A stretch of DNA of 64,000 bases from Hydrogenophaga sp. A37. Its GTDB lineage: Bacteria > Pseudomonadota > Gammaproteobacteria > Burkholderiales > Burkholderiaceae_C. How positions within the stretch are numbered: position 1 is the stretch's first letter; each line of letters starts with the position of its first letter. A program made the position numbers and the translations under genes. The notes under the pieces were generated by a model. It ran no database searches and was not told the origin of the DNA. It saw only the letters and a list, made by a program, of their open reading frames with translations. The DNA lies in assembly GCF_002001205.1 (NCBI RefSeq), contig NZ_MUNZ01000071.1, forward strand, positions 1 through 64,000, read 5' to 3'. Positions 1-7,333 of this stretch are shown piece after piece.

Positions 1-72
1 GCCGATGGCGCCCACCATGATCCACCAGGCATTGATGCGCGAGCTGAGGTTGTCGATGACGGTGTGCGGCGC
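1..72. repeat. 72-bp inverted copy of an internal cdsA segment at the window edge
   Basis: Bases 1-72 are the exact reverse complement of 245-316, which lies inside the cdsA gene starting at 122. Identity stops sharply at base 72/73, where sequence that fits the normal upstream flank begins. A perfect inverted copy ending at the first base of the window is typical of a fold-back or amplification chimera at a contig end. A true local inversion duplication cannot be excluded from the sequence alone. It creates a false N-terminal extension of cdsA. Confidence 0.9.
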
Positions 73-125
73 CCCCCTCAGCGCCCGCGAGCCGCGAAAC
101 CCAGACACCCGGGAGCGGCGCATGA
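73..125 (+). CDS. 3' end of an upstream gene, truncated by the window edge
   Basis: One frame between the inverted copy and cdsA stays open and stops with TGA at 123-125, overlapping the cdsA start in an ATGA arrangement. The visible C-terminal residues are rich in Ala, Pro, Gly and Ser and identify no family. An ATGA overlap suggests a translationally coupled partner of cdsA. Such partners are often acyltransferases or phosphatidyltransferases, but that is inference only. Confidence 0.35.
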
Positions 126-1084
126 ACGCAGACACTTTCTTTCACCTCTTCACGCCTACGGGCTGGTTGTTCGTCGGCGTCACGGGCGTGCTCGTGCTCG
201 CCTCCAGCATCGCCGCCATGCTCAAGTGGCGCGTGGCCCACGGCGCGCCGCACACCGTCATCGACAACCTCAGCTCGCGCATCAATGCCTGGTGGATCAT
301 GGTGGGCGCCATCGGCATCGCCTTCCTGTTCGGCAAGAACGGCGTGGTCGTGCTGTTCTTCCTGATCTCGTTCCACGCGCTGCGCGAATTCCTGAGCCTG
401 GCCTACACCCGGCGCGGCGACCACACCGCCATGGCCGCGGCCTTCTACGTGGCCCTGCCCATGCAGTATTTCCTGGTGTGGACCGAGTGGTACGGCATGT
501 ACTTGATCTTCATCCCGGTCTACGCCTTCCTGCTGCTGCCCATCCTCGCGGCCACGGGTGGCGACACCCAGCGCTTCCTGGAGCGCGCCTCCAAAGTGCA
601 GTGGGGCCTGATGGTCAGCGTGTTCTGCATCAGCCATGTGCCGGCCCTGCTCACGCTGCCCGTGACCGGTTTCGAAGGCAAGAACATGCTGCTCATCGCC
701 TTCCTGGTGATCGTGGTGCAAGGCAGCGACGTGCTGCAGTACATCTGGGGCAAGCTGCTGGGCAAACACAAGGTGGCGCCCGTGCTCTCGCCCTCCAAGA
801 CCTGGGAAGGCCTCATCGGCGGCGTGGCCAGCGCCACCTTGCTGGGCGCGGCCCTGCATGGCATCACGCCCTTCTCACCGCTGCAGGCCGCCGGCATGGC
901 GCTGCTGATCTGCCTGATGGGTTTCTTCGGTGGCCTGGTCATGTCCGCCATCAAACGCGACCGTGGCGTGAAAGACTGGGGCAGCATGATCGAAGGCCAC
1001 GGCGGCATGCTCGACCGCACCGACTCCGTGATCTTCGCCGCGCCGGTGTTTTTCCATGCGGTGCGGTACTGGTGGGTGCCTTGA
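122..1084 (+). CDS. cdsA: phosphatidate cytidylyltransferase (CDP-diacylglycerol synthase)
   Basis: Integral inner-membrane enzyme that condenses CTP with phosphatidic acid to give CDP-diacylglycerol, the branch-point precursor of bacterial phospholipids. The 320-residue protein is almost all hydrophobic segments. Near its end (about residues 275-302) it carries the family signature: Ser-x2-Lys-Arg, then Lys-Asp-Trp-Gly, then the GHGGxLDRxD catalytic block. The start at 122 is preferred because GGAG lies six bases upstream and TGA of the previous frame overlaps it. The longer reading frame from base 5 runs through the inverted copy at 1-72 and is not credible. It is longer than E. coli CdsA, so a CdsA-like paralogue is possible. 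Confidence in the reaction is high. Confidence 0.9.
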   Translation: MNADTFFHLFTPTGWLFVGVTGVLVLASSIAAMLKWRVAHGAPHTVIDNLSSRINAWWIMVGAIGIAFLFGKNGVVVLFFLISFHALREFLSLAYTRRGDHTAMAAAFYVALPMQYFLVWTEWYGMYLIFIPVYAFLLLPILAATGGDTQRFLERASKVQWGLMVSVFCISHVPALLTLPVTGFEGKNMLLIAFLVIVVQGSDVLQYIWGKLLGKHKVAPVLSPSKTWEGLIGGVASATLLGAALHGITPFSPLQAAGMALLICLMGFFGGLVMSAIKRDRGVKDWGSMIEGHGGMLDRTDSVIFAAPVFFHAVRYWWVP

Positions 1085-1160
1085 CGCGGTTCTCTTCAAC
1101 CATCGCGCAATCGCCCCTGTCATGAAATGTGCCAAGGCTGAAGCCAGGAAGAACCCAGAT

Positions 1161-2570
1161 ATGCACGACATCATCTGCCCACACTGCCGCAAAGCATTCA
1201 AGATCGACGAGGCCGGGTACGCAGACATCCTCAAGCAGGTGCGCGACAGCGAGTTCGATCAGCAACTGCACGACCGGCTGGAACTGGCCGAGCAAGACAA
1301 GCGCAACGCCGTCGAGCTGGCCACCACCAAGGTCGCGGGTGAACTGCAGAAGGCCGCATCCGCCAAAGACTCGGAAATCCAGGAGCTGAAAGCCAGGCTC
1401 GATGCCGGCGAGGTCGCCCGCAAGCTCGCGGTGGCCGAGGCACTGAGCACGGTGGAGAAGCAGCGTGACCAGCTCGCCAACGAACTGGAGCAGGCCAGGC
1501 GCGACAAGCAAGCCGCATCCGATCTGGCCGAAGCCAAACTCGTCAACGGACTGCAGCAGGCGGCGGCCACGAAGGACGCTGAAATCCAGGGGTTGAAAGC
1601 GAAGCTGGATGCCATTTCGGTGGCGCAGAAGCTGGCGATCAACGAGGCCGTGGGCTCGGTCGAGAAAGAGCGCGACGAACTGAAGAGCAGCCTCGCACGC
1701 GCGGAGCTGGAAAAACAGCTGGCCGAAAAGTCGCTCAAGGACAAATACGAAACGCAGATCAAAGACCGTGACGACGCCATCGAACGCCTGCGCGACATGA
1801 AGGCCCGCCTGTCCACCAAGATGGTGGGCGAAACCCTGGAGCAGCACTGCGAGACCGAGTTCAACCGCATCCGGGCCACCGCATTTCCACGGGCCTACTT
1901 CGAAAAAGACAACGACGCCCGCACGGGCAGCAAGGGCGACTACATCTTCCGCGACACGGACGAAGCCGGCACAGAAATCGTCTCCATCATGTTTGAGATG
2001 AAGAACGAAAACGACCGCACTGCCACCAAGAACAGGAACGAAGACTTTCTGAGGGAACTCGACAAAGATCGCAGCGAGAAGGGCTGCGAATATGCGGTGC
2101 TGGTCTCGCTGCTGGAGCCCGAGAGCGAGCTCTACAACACCGGCATCGTCGACGTCTTCCACCGCTTCCCAAAGATGTATGTGGTGCGGCCGCAGTTCTT
2201 CATGCCCATCATCACGCTGCTGCGCAATGCGGCGATGAACTCGCTGAAATACAAGTCAGAGTTGGCGCTCGTGAAGTCGCAAAACATCGACATCACCAAC
2301 TTCGAAGCCGGCCTGGAGGAATTTAAGAGCGCCTTCGCGAAAAACTACGACCTCGCCTCCCGACGGTTCCAAACCGCCATCGACGAGATCGACAAATCCA
2401 TCGATCACCTGCAAAAAACCAAGGACGCCCTGATGGGCACCGACCGGAACCTGCGGCTGGCCAACGACAAGGCGCAGGACGTGACCATCAAGAAGCTGAC
2501 GCGCGGGAACCCGACGATGGCGGCGAAGTTTGCTGAACTCAAGGAGCAGAAACCTGCGGATGGTGGGTAG
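1161..2570 (+). CDS. DUF2130 family protein with coiled coil and nuclease-like C-terminal domain
   Basis: Protein of 469 residues. It opens with a CPHC motif (residues 6-9), then has a long charged Ala/Lys/Glu/Gln-rich coiled coil (about 20-210), in which a roughly 60-residue unit seems to be repeated at least twice. The C-terminal half has a [10 protein letters not shown] stretch followed by FEMKNE, which fits the Asp...Glu-x-Lys pattern of PD-(D/E)XK-type nucleases; DUF2130 proteins share this layout. The biological role is not established. Start chosen at the ATG preceding MHDIICPHC, with AGGA about ten bases upstream; an in-frame ATG at 1122 is possible but has no better ribosome site. 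It follows cdsA on the same strand with a 76-bp gap. Confidence 0.75.
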   Translation: MHDIICPHCRKAFKIDEAGYADILKQVRDSEFDQQLHDRLELAEQDKRNAVELATTKVAGELQKAASAKDSEIQELKARLDAGEVARKLAVAEALSTVEKQRDQLANELEQARRDKQAASDLAEAKLVNGLQQAAATKDAEIQGLKAKLDAISVAQKLAINEAVGSVEKERDELKSSLARAELEKQLAEKSLKDKYETQIKDRDDAIERLRDMKARLSTKMVGETLEQHCETEFNRIRATAFPRAYFEKDNDARTGSKGDYIFRDTDEAGTEIVSIMFEMKNENDRTATKNRNEDFLRELDKDRSEKGCEYAVLVSLLEPESELYNTGIVDVFHRFPKMYVVRPQFFMPIITLLRNAAMNSLKYKSELALVKSQNIDITNFEAGLEEFKSAFAKNYDLASRRFQTAIDEIDKSIDHLQKTKDALMGTDRNLRLANDKAQDVTIKKLTRGNPTMAAKFAELKEQKPADGG

Positions 2571-2757
2571 GCAGGGTCTCGGTCGTGAGTGCGTGGGGAA
2601 TGGGATTTCGGTGGCGGGTTAAGGCTGGGAGCTGTCGTAAGAAGCCGGTTCGCGACCACACAGTCCCGACCTACATAGGAAAGTAGAGTACCGCTCCTGC
2701 GCGCTGCGGCTGGGTCTGCCCTGATGACGACTGTGCTCGACGATCTCTTTATAAGAA

Positions 2758-2783
2758 AAGGGCCTGCGTCGCCGCAGGCCCTT
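2758..2783 (-). terminator. rho-independent terminator of the 43-residue protein gene
   Basis: An 11-bp perfect stem (2758-2768 with 2773-2783) closes on a four-base loop. Read leftwards on the minus strand it is followed by a T-rich run (TTCTTAT), so it fits termination of the minus-strand gene ending at 2847. The plus-strand side lacks a U tract and would at best be weak for the DUF2130 gene. Confidence 0.7.
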
Positions 2784-2846
2784 GTGTAGAAGGTGACCAT
2801 AGTCACCCAGCCGTCGAGGACGGGTAGCCGCGCAAGGCCTAAGGCC

Positions 2847-2978
2847 TCACTTCTTCTTGTCGTCGTCGACCCAGAAGCGGAAGAATTGACCCTTCTTGGG
2901 GTAGATCACGCGCCCATTCTTGCGAATGGAGCGACAGTAGATCCACCGGCCATTAGGGCTATGTTCGTTGGTAGTCAT
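2847..2978 (-). CDS. small basic protein of 43 residues, unknown function
   Basis: A complete small gene with ATG at 2978. A strong GAGG Shine-Dalgarno lies six bases upstream and a TGA stop precedes the hairpin terminator at 2758-2783. The product starts MTTNEHSPNGRW and ends in a Lys-rich tail. It is rich in Lys, Arg and aromatic residues with a single Cys (YCRSIRKNGRVIYPKKG), suggesting a compact nucleic-acid or ribosome-associated fold, but no family can be named. Ribosome site, terminator and sensible composition together make it a real gene rather than a chance frame. It sits downstream of the ImmA/IrrE gene on the same strand but is separated by another hairpin at 3104-3137. Confidence 0.6.
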   Translation of the reverse strand: MTTNEHSPNGRWIYCRSIRKNGRVIYPKKGQFFRFWVDDDKKK

Positions 2979-3050
2979 TTGACACCTCAACATCAGTGGG
3001 GTTACCCGGGATTTTTCGATGCCGAGGGTGATTCATGGGTAGAATCGCGC

Positions 3051-3138
3051 CGTCCGCCAAGACAGCTCCCCTCGGTGATTTGGAAGACCCGCTTCACCAA
3101 ACCAAAAGCCTCAAAGGTCACCCCCTTTGGGGCTTTTT
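3051..3138 (+). ncRNA. candidate small RNA ending at a strong hairpin, antisense to the immA 3' end
   Basis: A TAGAAT -10-like hexamer at 3040-3045 would start a transcript near 3051. It would end at a 14-bp stem (3104-3117 with 3124-3137, one G-U pair) followed on the plus strand by TTTTT. No open frame of note lies between. The -35 region is poor, so the promoter is uncertain. The predicted RNA would overlap the last 20 bases of the minus-strand metalloprotease gene. The hairpin may simply terminate that gene. Confidence 0.25.
3104..3138. terminator. hairpin terminator overlapping the end of the ImmA/IrrE gene
   Basis: Fourteen-base-pair stem with a six-base loop that contains the stop codon (minus strand TGA, 3118-3120) of the metalloprotease gene. 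The U run is best on the plus-strand side (TTTTT); on the minus strand it is a short TTTT. The terminator is therefore partly built into the coding sequence for the last residues (KKPQRG). Confidence 0.65.
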
Positions 3139-3753
3139 CCTTTTCTCGATCGCTGATCTGATTTCCTCTTCAACACTGGGGGACATTGAGATGAGCCCCC
3201 TATCCAAGAGTTTGTAGAGGCGGACCAGGGCAGCTGAATAGCTGACGCCACACAGCTCCATGAGAGCTTGCACCGTGCCAACGCGAGAGCACGCTTGCCT
3301 GGACATCATCACGGCCGAGGTCAGTGAATTGGCCTGCCACTCGGCATCTTCATAGACCGGATGATTTCCAAGCTGTGCGCCGCGATGCAGCGTGACGTGG
3401 TGACGCAAAGCGATGTGAGCCACTTCGTGCACTGCGGTGCTAGCCGAGAAGCAGCTGCCGGTGAAAAGCCCGTCGTAGACATCCTGTCTGAGGGCGATCA
3501 GCTTGTCATCGGGAACGGTATAGCCCGCGCAGTCAACCATCTCGTGGATGTCCAGCACCCGGAAGTCGTATCCCGCGCGAGTCATGGCAATCTCAAGCAG
3601 ACGCCAAGCGTCAACCTTGAAAGGCATCCCCTTCACCGTAGGGATGCCCGGAGCCAGCTCGATTGCCACGCCCTCCAACGACATGAATCCCTGGGGCGCA
3701 ACACGATGGCCCCTGATCTTCAAGTCATGCTTACCGTTCTCGAATGTCGTCAT
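3118..3753 (-). CDS. ImmA/IrrE family metalloprotease
   Basis: Protein of 211 residues with a zinc-metalloprotease HEVAH motif at residues 109-113, followed by EWQANSLTSAVMM, which matches the second conserved block of ImmA/IrrE peptidases (Glu ligand plus Ala-rich helix). Known members cleave XRE-type repressors (ImmA of ICEBs1, IrrE of Deinococcus). Here the XRE gene lies directly upstream with a 22-bp gap, so the likely substrate or partner is encoded next door. Start chosen at 3753, where AGGAAA precedes the ATG; the open frame extends further but without a ribosome site. Its codon use is less GC-biased than the flanking core genes, consistent with acquisition. Trigger and target are unknown. 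Confidence 0.8.
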   Translation of the reverse strand: MTTFENGKHDLKIRGHRVAPQGFMSLEGVAIELAPGIPTVKGMPFKVDAWRLLEIAMTRAGYDFRVLDIHEMVDCAGYTVPDDKLIALRQDVYDGLFTGSCFSASTAVHEVAHIALRHHVTLHRGAQLGNHPVYEDAEWQANSLTSAVMMSRQACSRVGTVQALMELCGVSYSAALVRLYKLLDRGLISMSPSVEEEIRSAIEKRKKPQRG

Positions 3754-3775
3754 GCAGTTTCCTGGTTTTTTGAAC

Positions 3776-4135
3776 TTACATCTGGCTCTCAATCCACCGG
3801 TCAACAGAAGCGTTTACCGGTTTGCCGGCTCGCAGCGCTCGCGCAAAAGCAGCAACACGTCTGCGAGACTCGCTGGTCAAGTCTTCAACGCTCACGGAAG
3901 CCATCGACTCACTGATCGCTGCACGCAAGCGTCGAATGTCTTGAATGGGCGCGCCACACTGCGTGAAAAACACACAGGTTTCCTCGCCCACCTTCTCCGT
4001 CAATCTCTTGTCCCCGTACTCGATGCCACTGAGGTACGCGGAGCTGATCTCCAAAAAATCGGCCATTGCTTTGAGCGGCTGGTCGTACGCCAACCTCAGC
4101 TCACGGACAACTCGACCAAACGTTGTCAATTTCAT
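3776..4135 (-). CDS. XRE-family helix-turn-helix regulator paired with ImmA/IrrE
   Basis: Protein of 119 residues starting MKLTTFGRVVREL, with an HTH_3/XRE domain (about residues 3-60, including the AYLSGIEYGDKRL recognition region). The C-terminal part, containing VSVEDLTSESRRRVAAFARAL, could be the protease-sensitive or dimerisation segment. The start at 4135 has AGGAGA upstream; a longer frame to 4231 runs through the promoter region and is rejected. By analogy with ImmR/ImmA pairs it probably represses its own promoter and is inactivated by the adjacent metalloprotease. No phage or ICE genes are present to say what else it controls. Confidence 0.8.
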   Translation of the reverse strand: MKLTTFGRVVRELRLAYDQPLKAMADFLEISSAYLSGIEYGDKRLTEKVGEETCVFFTQCGAPIQDIRRLRAAISESMASVSVEDLTSESRRRVAAFARALRAGKPVNASVDRWIESQM

Positions 4136-4208
4136 TTCAGTTCTCCTGGTATTCGCCCGGCCTTTCCTCGGACCGTTGATGGTTGAACCTGACCTACCGG
4201 GCGATAAA

Positions 4209-4214
4209 AGTATA
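4209..4214 (-). promoter_or_regulatory. probable -10 element of the XRE-ImmA promoter
   Basis: On the minus strand the AT-rich stretch at 4201-4250 contains TATACT, five of six matches to the -10 consensus, about 75 bases upstream of the XRE start. The -35 is not clearly matched, which would suit a regulated promoter. No clean palindrome was found here. Confidence 0.45.
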
Positions 4215-4239
4215 TCTAAGTTCTTCTCCATTTGGATAA

Positions 4240-4595
4240 CTTTTTTTCTGTTCAGAGCAGTTGCACAGAACCCGACCCGGAAGGAAAGTCAAAAGAACGA
4301 CGCTGAGTGCAGGTGAACGTCTGCGGTAGCGGGTACACAGCACCAACTGAACAGATTTTTCAGCGGGGAGGTTAAGCCCATGGCCGCAGGCATCGCCTGC
4401 ATTGCTCTGGGCCACTCAAATGGCCAGCGGCTTCTTGGTTGCTCGAATGCCAGCTTTGCCGCATGACGATGAACTGCGCTGCGACCACCAACGACCGGAC
4501 TCGCTGCAAAGCGACCTTAAAGACTCAAGATGCGTTCCGTCCAAGACTGCCCAGTGCCAATGGCTGCCGCCGCTGGCAACGGGTCTTCAGCGTCG
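4240..4595. other. intergenic stretch without a convincing gene
   Basis: Some 350 bases between the XRE promoter and the RES toxin 3' end. Several short frames exist but none has coding character throughout. One pair is worth noting: a 28-codon plus-strand frame at 4380-4466 with GGAGG upstream overlaps by ATGA a second frame at 4463-4621. The second frame encodes MTMNCAATTNDRTRCKAT, which resembles the start of small Cys-rich zinc-binding proteins but lacks the second half. It may be a decayed gene fragment. Confidence 0.3.
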
Positions 4596-5309
4596 TCAAA
4601 GTCCCGCTGCACTCAACGTGATCCACGTTGCGCCGGGCTGCTTTTCCACCACGATCTGCCCGCCCTCCAGCCTGTAGGTCAACTGGCAGTTGTGCCGTGG
4701 GTCGGAAAGCACGGCAGGGTTGAAGATGGCCAGGTTTTCTCCAGCAGGTCGGCGTACCGACTGCGTCAGCAGCCCGGGGTGGCCCTCGCGGTGAATCCGA
4801 GCCCCAACGGTCTGGCAAAACGTGTAGTCCGATGGGTGCAAGAGGTCTGGTTGGGCGGCCGCAGCTTGGCGGAAATCGAGCAGCGCCGCGTTGCAGGCCA
4901 CCCAATACACCTTGCGCTCTGCGATGACCGCCATCTGCTCAAAGCCTGCATCTCCGAGCAAGCCCCGATACCAGTGGTAGGCCGACTCATGGACCGTGGT
5001 TTCAACCGATTCCGACCCGTACCAGACACCAAAAGAGCCATCAGAAAACCGGCTGGTCTGCCAGTGTTTGAACGGCCAGTTGATGGCGTTGAACCAATGC
5101 GCATCTTCGAATGGCCGGTCAATGATGGGCTTGTGCGATGAATACGGTGGTGGCTTGACCGCGTCTTCCACCTTCTGCGCCAGCAGCCACTCGGCTGGGT
5201 CGTCTGTCAGGTCATCGAAGAGGTCTTGCGATGCTTGCAGGGACACGATGTTGCGAGCCACATCCTGGTGAATATCGGCCAGCTTGATGTGGGCAAACAG
5301 CGAGTTCAT
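4596..5309 (-). CDS. RES-domain toxin of a type II toxin-antitoxin system
   Basis: Protein of 237 residues with a RES domain across its C-terminal two thirds. Visible family blocks are [14 protein letters not shown] (Arg), [15 protein letters not shown] (Glu) and [17 protein letters not shown] (Ser), the three residues that name the family. Characterised RES toxins consume or transfer from NAD+, causing growth arrest. The gene lies 12 bases downstream of the cognate antitoxin on the same strand, the usual antitoxin-first order. Its ribosome site is weak (GAG), which would keep toxin synthesis below antitoxin synthesis. The N-terminal 80 residues are typical of longer RES proteins. Confidence in family is high; activity is inferred. 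Confidence 0.88.
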   Translation of the reverse strand: MNSLFAHIKLADIHQDVARNIVSLQASQDLFDDLTDDPAEWLLAQKVEDAVKPPPYSSHKPIIDRPFEDAHWFNAINWPFKHWQTSRFSDGSFGVWYGSESVETTVHESAYHWYRGLLGDAGFEQMAVIAERKVYWVACNAALLDFRQAAAAQPDLLHPSDYTFCQTVGARIHREGHPGLLTQSVRRPAGENLAIFNPAVLSDPRHNCQLTYRLEGGQIVVEKQPGATWITLSAAGL

Positions 5310-5321
5310 TCAGTGGCTCGT

Positions 5322-5717
5322 TCAAACGCCACGCGCGCGGTCAAGGTAGCCACGCACCATCAGCAAGCCCGCAAACCCCCACTCCTTCACCACCTCGACG
5401 GGCGTGAGGTTGTCGAAGGCCTTGTTGCGGGTGGTCATCCAACGGTAGGCCAGCTCACGGTTTTGAGGAAACAGCAGGCGCAGGTTCTTGTGGATACCCA
5501 GCAAGTGGCCCACGCGCTCGTACTGGTCGCGGCTGGTGCCAATGGGTTTGCCACTGCGGTAGTTGGACAAGGCTGCCCGGTTGCTGGTGGCAATACCCAG
5601 CAGTGCTGCCTGATCCTCGGTGCTCAACTTCCAGTGGTCGAGCAAGGCCATGACCATCTTGGCCAGAGCGCCACGGTCTTGTGACGCGGTCACTTCACGT
5701 TCAGCTGTTGCGCCCAT
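5322..5717 (-). CDS. Xre/MbcA/ParS-family antitoxin of the RES toxin
   Basis: Protein of 131 residues. An N-terminal all-helical Xre-like DNA-binding region includes the [18 protein letters not shown] segment. The C-terminal MbcA/ParS/Xre toxin-binding domain carries [17 protein letters not shown] and ends GYLDRARGV. This domain inserts into the RES active site in known pairs. Start at 5717 has AGGAG upstream. The gene is first in a two-gene operon and lies downstream of an interrupted palindrome at 5770-5797, which is the natural place for autorepression by the toxin-antitoxin complex. Confidence 0.88.
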   Translation of the reverse strand: MGATAEREVTASQDRGALAKMVMALLDHWKLSTEDQAALLGIATSNRAALSNYRSGKPIGTSRDQYERVGHLLGIHKNLRLLFPQNRELAYRWMTTRNKAFDNLTPVEVVKEWGFAGLLMVRGYLDRARGV

Positions 5718-5769
5718 GATGGGCTCCTAGTCTTGGCTTGTTCTGGCCCAGCAGGCTAGCACAAAGTTC

Positions 5770-5797
5770 TTTATCAAACAAATATTGTTTTGATAAA
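5770..5797. promoter_or_regulatory. palindromic operator upstream of the RES-Xre operon
   Basis: Nine-base arms TTTATCAAA (5770-5778) and TTTGATAAA (5789-5797) surround a ten-base AT-rich centre. The element lies about 50-80 bases upstream of the antitoxin ATG, in the most AT-rich patch of the region, where the promoter must be. Its symmetry suits binding by the dimeric Xre antitoxin, with conditional co-operativity by the toxin. Confidence 0.65.
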
Positions 5798-5828
5798 AAC
5801 AAGCTGGCATTTCGCCCACGCAGCGGAA

Positions 5829-5904
5829 AGCGGGAAAGGTACCGGATATCGATCCTCAAAGAGCCAACATCTGATTCCGGTACACAAGGAAGGCCTTTCC
5901 CGCT
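5829..5904. repeat. 76-bp interrupted inverted repeat of unknown role
   Basis: Outer arms AGCGGGAAAGG (5829-5839) and CCTTTCCCGCT (5894-5904) are perfect complements. Directly inside them TACCGGA (5840-5846) pairs with TCCGGTA (5876-5882), the right side having an 11-base bulge between the two arms. It sits between the RES-Xre promoter and the secreted-protein gene at 5956. It could fold in the leader RNA of that gene, or be a scar of an inserted element. Confidence 0.6.
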
Positions 5905-5955
5905 CACGCCCGCCCCACCATCCGCCCCATGTTCAACAACCCACCGAGGTTTCAC

Positions 5956-6465
5956 ATGGCAAGCACCCGTTCCCCCCTCATCGTGATGCGCGACAAGCGC
6001 CAAGGCATGACACGTTCTTTTCTGACCAAGACTTTTCTCGCCGCCGGCCTGGTGCTCGCTTTGGCTGCCGGCCCGGCGCGAGCCCAGAGCGAAGCTTCGC
6101 TGGTGCTCTCGGCGTTGCCGGTGGCGTCGGTGGTGGGGGTGGCGGGCAGTGCCGCCGCGGGCGCGGTGGCGGTGAGTGCGCTGCCGGTGGCGCTCACGGT
6201 GAGTGGCGCGGTGCTGGTGGTGAAGACGGTCGAGGTGTCTGCGCGCGGCACGGTGATCGTGCTGGAGCGGGCGTCCGACGGCGCGCGGGCCAGTGTGGAG
6301 CTGACGGGGCGCGCCGCCTCGGGCGTGGCCGCCAGCGCGGGCACGGCGGTGGCGGTGAGTGTGATCGGCACGGGCGTGCTGCTCTCGGCGGCGGGTGAGG
6401 TGCTGTGCTTCATCCCCAACGAGCTGGGGCGGGCCTTGCTCCACAACGAACGCATCACCTATTGA
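5956..6465 (+). CDS. exported hydrophobic Ala/Val-rich protein, unknown function
   Basis: Protein of 169 residues. After a basic N-terminus (MASTRSPLIVMRDKRQG) comes a signal-peptide-like segment ending AGPARAQ. The mature part is dominated by small hydrophobic residues in Ser/Ala/Val/Gly repeats, with one Cys (GEVLCFIPNELG). Start chosen at 5956 because GAGG lies six bases upstream; an internal Met at 6007 would give a shorter, more usual signal peptide but lacks a ribosome site. It is 12 bases upstream of the DUF2145 gene on the same strand, so the two are probably co-expressed. No family recognised. Confidence 0.6.
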   Translation: MASTRSPLIVMRDKRQGMTRSFLTKTFLAAGLVLALAAGPARAQSEASLVLSALPVASVVGVAGSAAAGAVAVSALPVALTVSGAVLVVKTVEVSARGTVIVLERASDGARASVELTGRAASGVAASAGTAVAVSVIGTGVLLSAAGEVLCFIPNELGRALLHNERITY

Positions 6466-6477
6466 TAGAGGGTCACC

Positions 6478-7287
6478 ATGAACAAGACACTTCAAGCGAT
6501 GCCCACCGCGCTGGCCCTGGCCGCCGCGCTGCTGATGGTGCCCGCCGCGCACGCCGGCCGCTCGTGTGAGCAGCGACCGGTGACGCCGCAGACGCTGACG
6601 CAGGGCCTGGCGCTGGCGCAGCAGACGGCGCAGGCGCTGGACGCGGAGTTCGCCCGCAGCGGCGCACGCGTGGTGGTGCTGGGCCGCGCGGGGCAGGACC
6701 TGGGCAAGTACCAACTGCGCTACTCGCACCTGGGCTGGGCCTACAAGACGGCCGAAGGGCCGTGGCGCGTGTTGCACAAGCTCAATCAGTGCGGCACCGG
6801 CACCGGTTCGATTTACCGCCAAGGCCTGGGTGAGTTCTTTCTGGACGACCTGTGGCGGCACGAGGCGGTGTGGTCGGTGCCCGCGCCCGCGTTGCAGGCG
6901 CCGCTGTTGGCGCTGCTGACCGATCCGGCGCGCAGCCTGCGCCTGCATCAGCGCGACTACAACATGGTGGCCTACGCCTGGGGCACGCGCTACCAGCAGT
7001 CCAACCAGTGGGCGCTGGAGACGCTGGCGATGGCGGCGGAGCCGGGGGTCACCAGCCGTGCGCAAGCGCAGGCCTGGCTGGGCTTCAAGGGCTACCAGCC
7101 GAGCACGCTGCGCCTGGGCGCGCTGACCCGGCTGGGCGCGAGCGCCGGTTCCGCGCACATTCGCTTCGACGACCACCCGAACGACAAGCGCTTCTCGGAC
7201 CGCATCGAAACCGTGACGGTGGACTCGGTGCTCGACTGGCTGGCGCGCACCGGCCTGGGTTCGGCGCCGCAACGGATCGCGCTGTGA
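6478..7287 (+). CDS. DUF2145 family exported protein
   Basis: Protein of 269 residues with a clear signal peptide (MNKTLQAMPTALALAAALLM, cleavage after AHA) and a mature domain that I recognise as DUF2145. Conserved-looking blocks are RYSHLGWAYK, the Cys-containing HKLNQCGTG, and DYNMVAYAWGTRYQQSNQW. A Cys plus His/Asn-rich pattern in an exported protein would be compatible with an NlpC/P60-like cysteine peptidase fold acting on the envelope, but this is inference. A GAGG ribosome site precedes the ATG. It is probably in one operon with the preceding secreted protein; the next gene follows after 46 bases. Confidence 0.75.
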   Translation: MNKTLQAMPTALALAAALLMVPAAHAGRSCEQRPVTPQTLTQGLALAQQTAQALDAEFARSGARVVVLGRAGQDLGKYQLRYSHLGWAYKTAEGPWRVLHKLNQCGTGTGSIYRQGLGEFFLDDLWRHEAVWSVPAPALQAPLLALLTDPARSLRLHQRDYNMVAYAWGTRYQQSNQWALETLAMAAEPGVTSRAQAQAWLGFKGYQPSTLRLGALTRLGASAGSAHIRFDDHPNDKRFSDRIETVTVDSVLDWLARTGLGSAPQRIAL

Positions 7288-7333
7288 GCGGGTTCACAAT
7301 GCCTTCGATAACTTTGTCTTGGAGGGAAACAAC

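Noticed and set aside
5-121. Upstream 39-codon extension of cdsA
   Set aside because: It is read through the inverted copy of cdsA itself (1-72), has no ribosome site, and the start at 122 has GGAG and an ATGA overlap.
64-1125. Long second frame over cdsA and similar Arg/Pro/His-rich frames opposite most genes
   Set aside because: Typical high-GC shadow frames: composition dominated by Arg, Pro, Ala and His, no motifs, and complete overlap with well-supported genes.
4194-4415. 73-codon minus-strand frame upstream of the XRE gene
   Set aside because: No ribosome site, no coding-like composition, and it covers the XRE promoter.
5738-6398. Plus-strand frames across the RES-Xre operator and the repeat at 5829-5904
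   Set aside because: They cross the operator and the inverted repeat and have no ribosome site; only the frame starting at 5956 has one.
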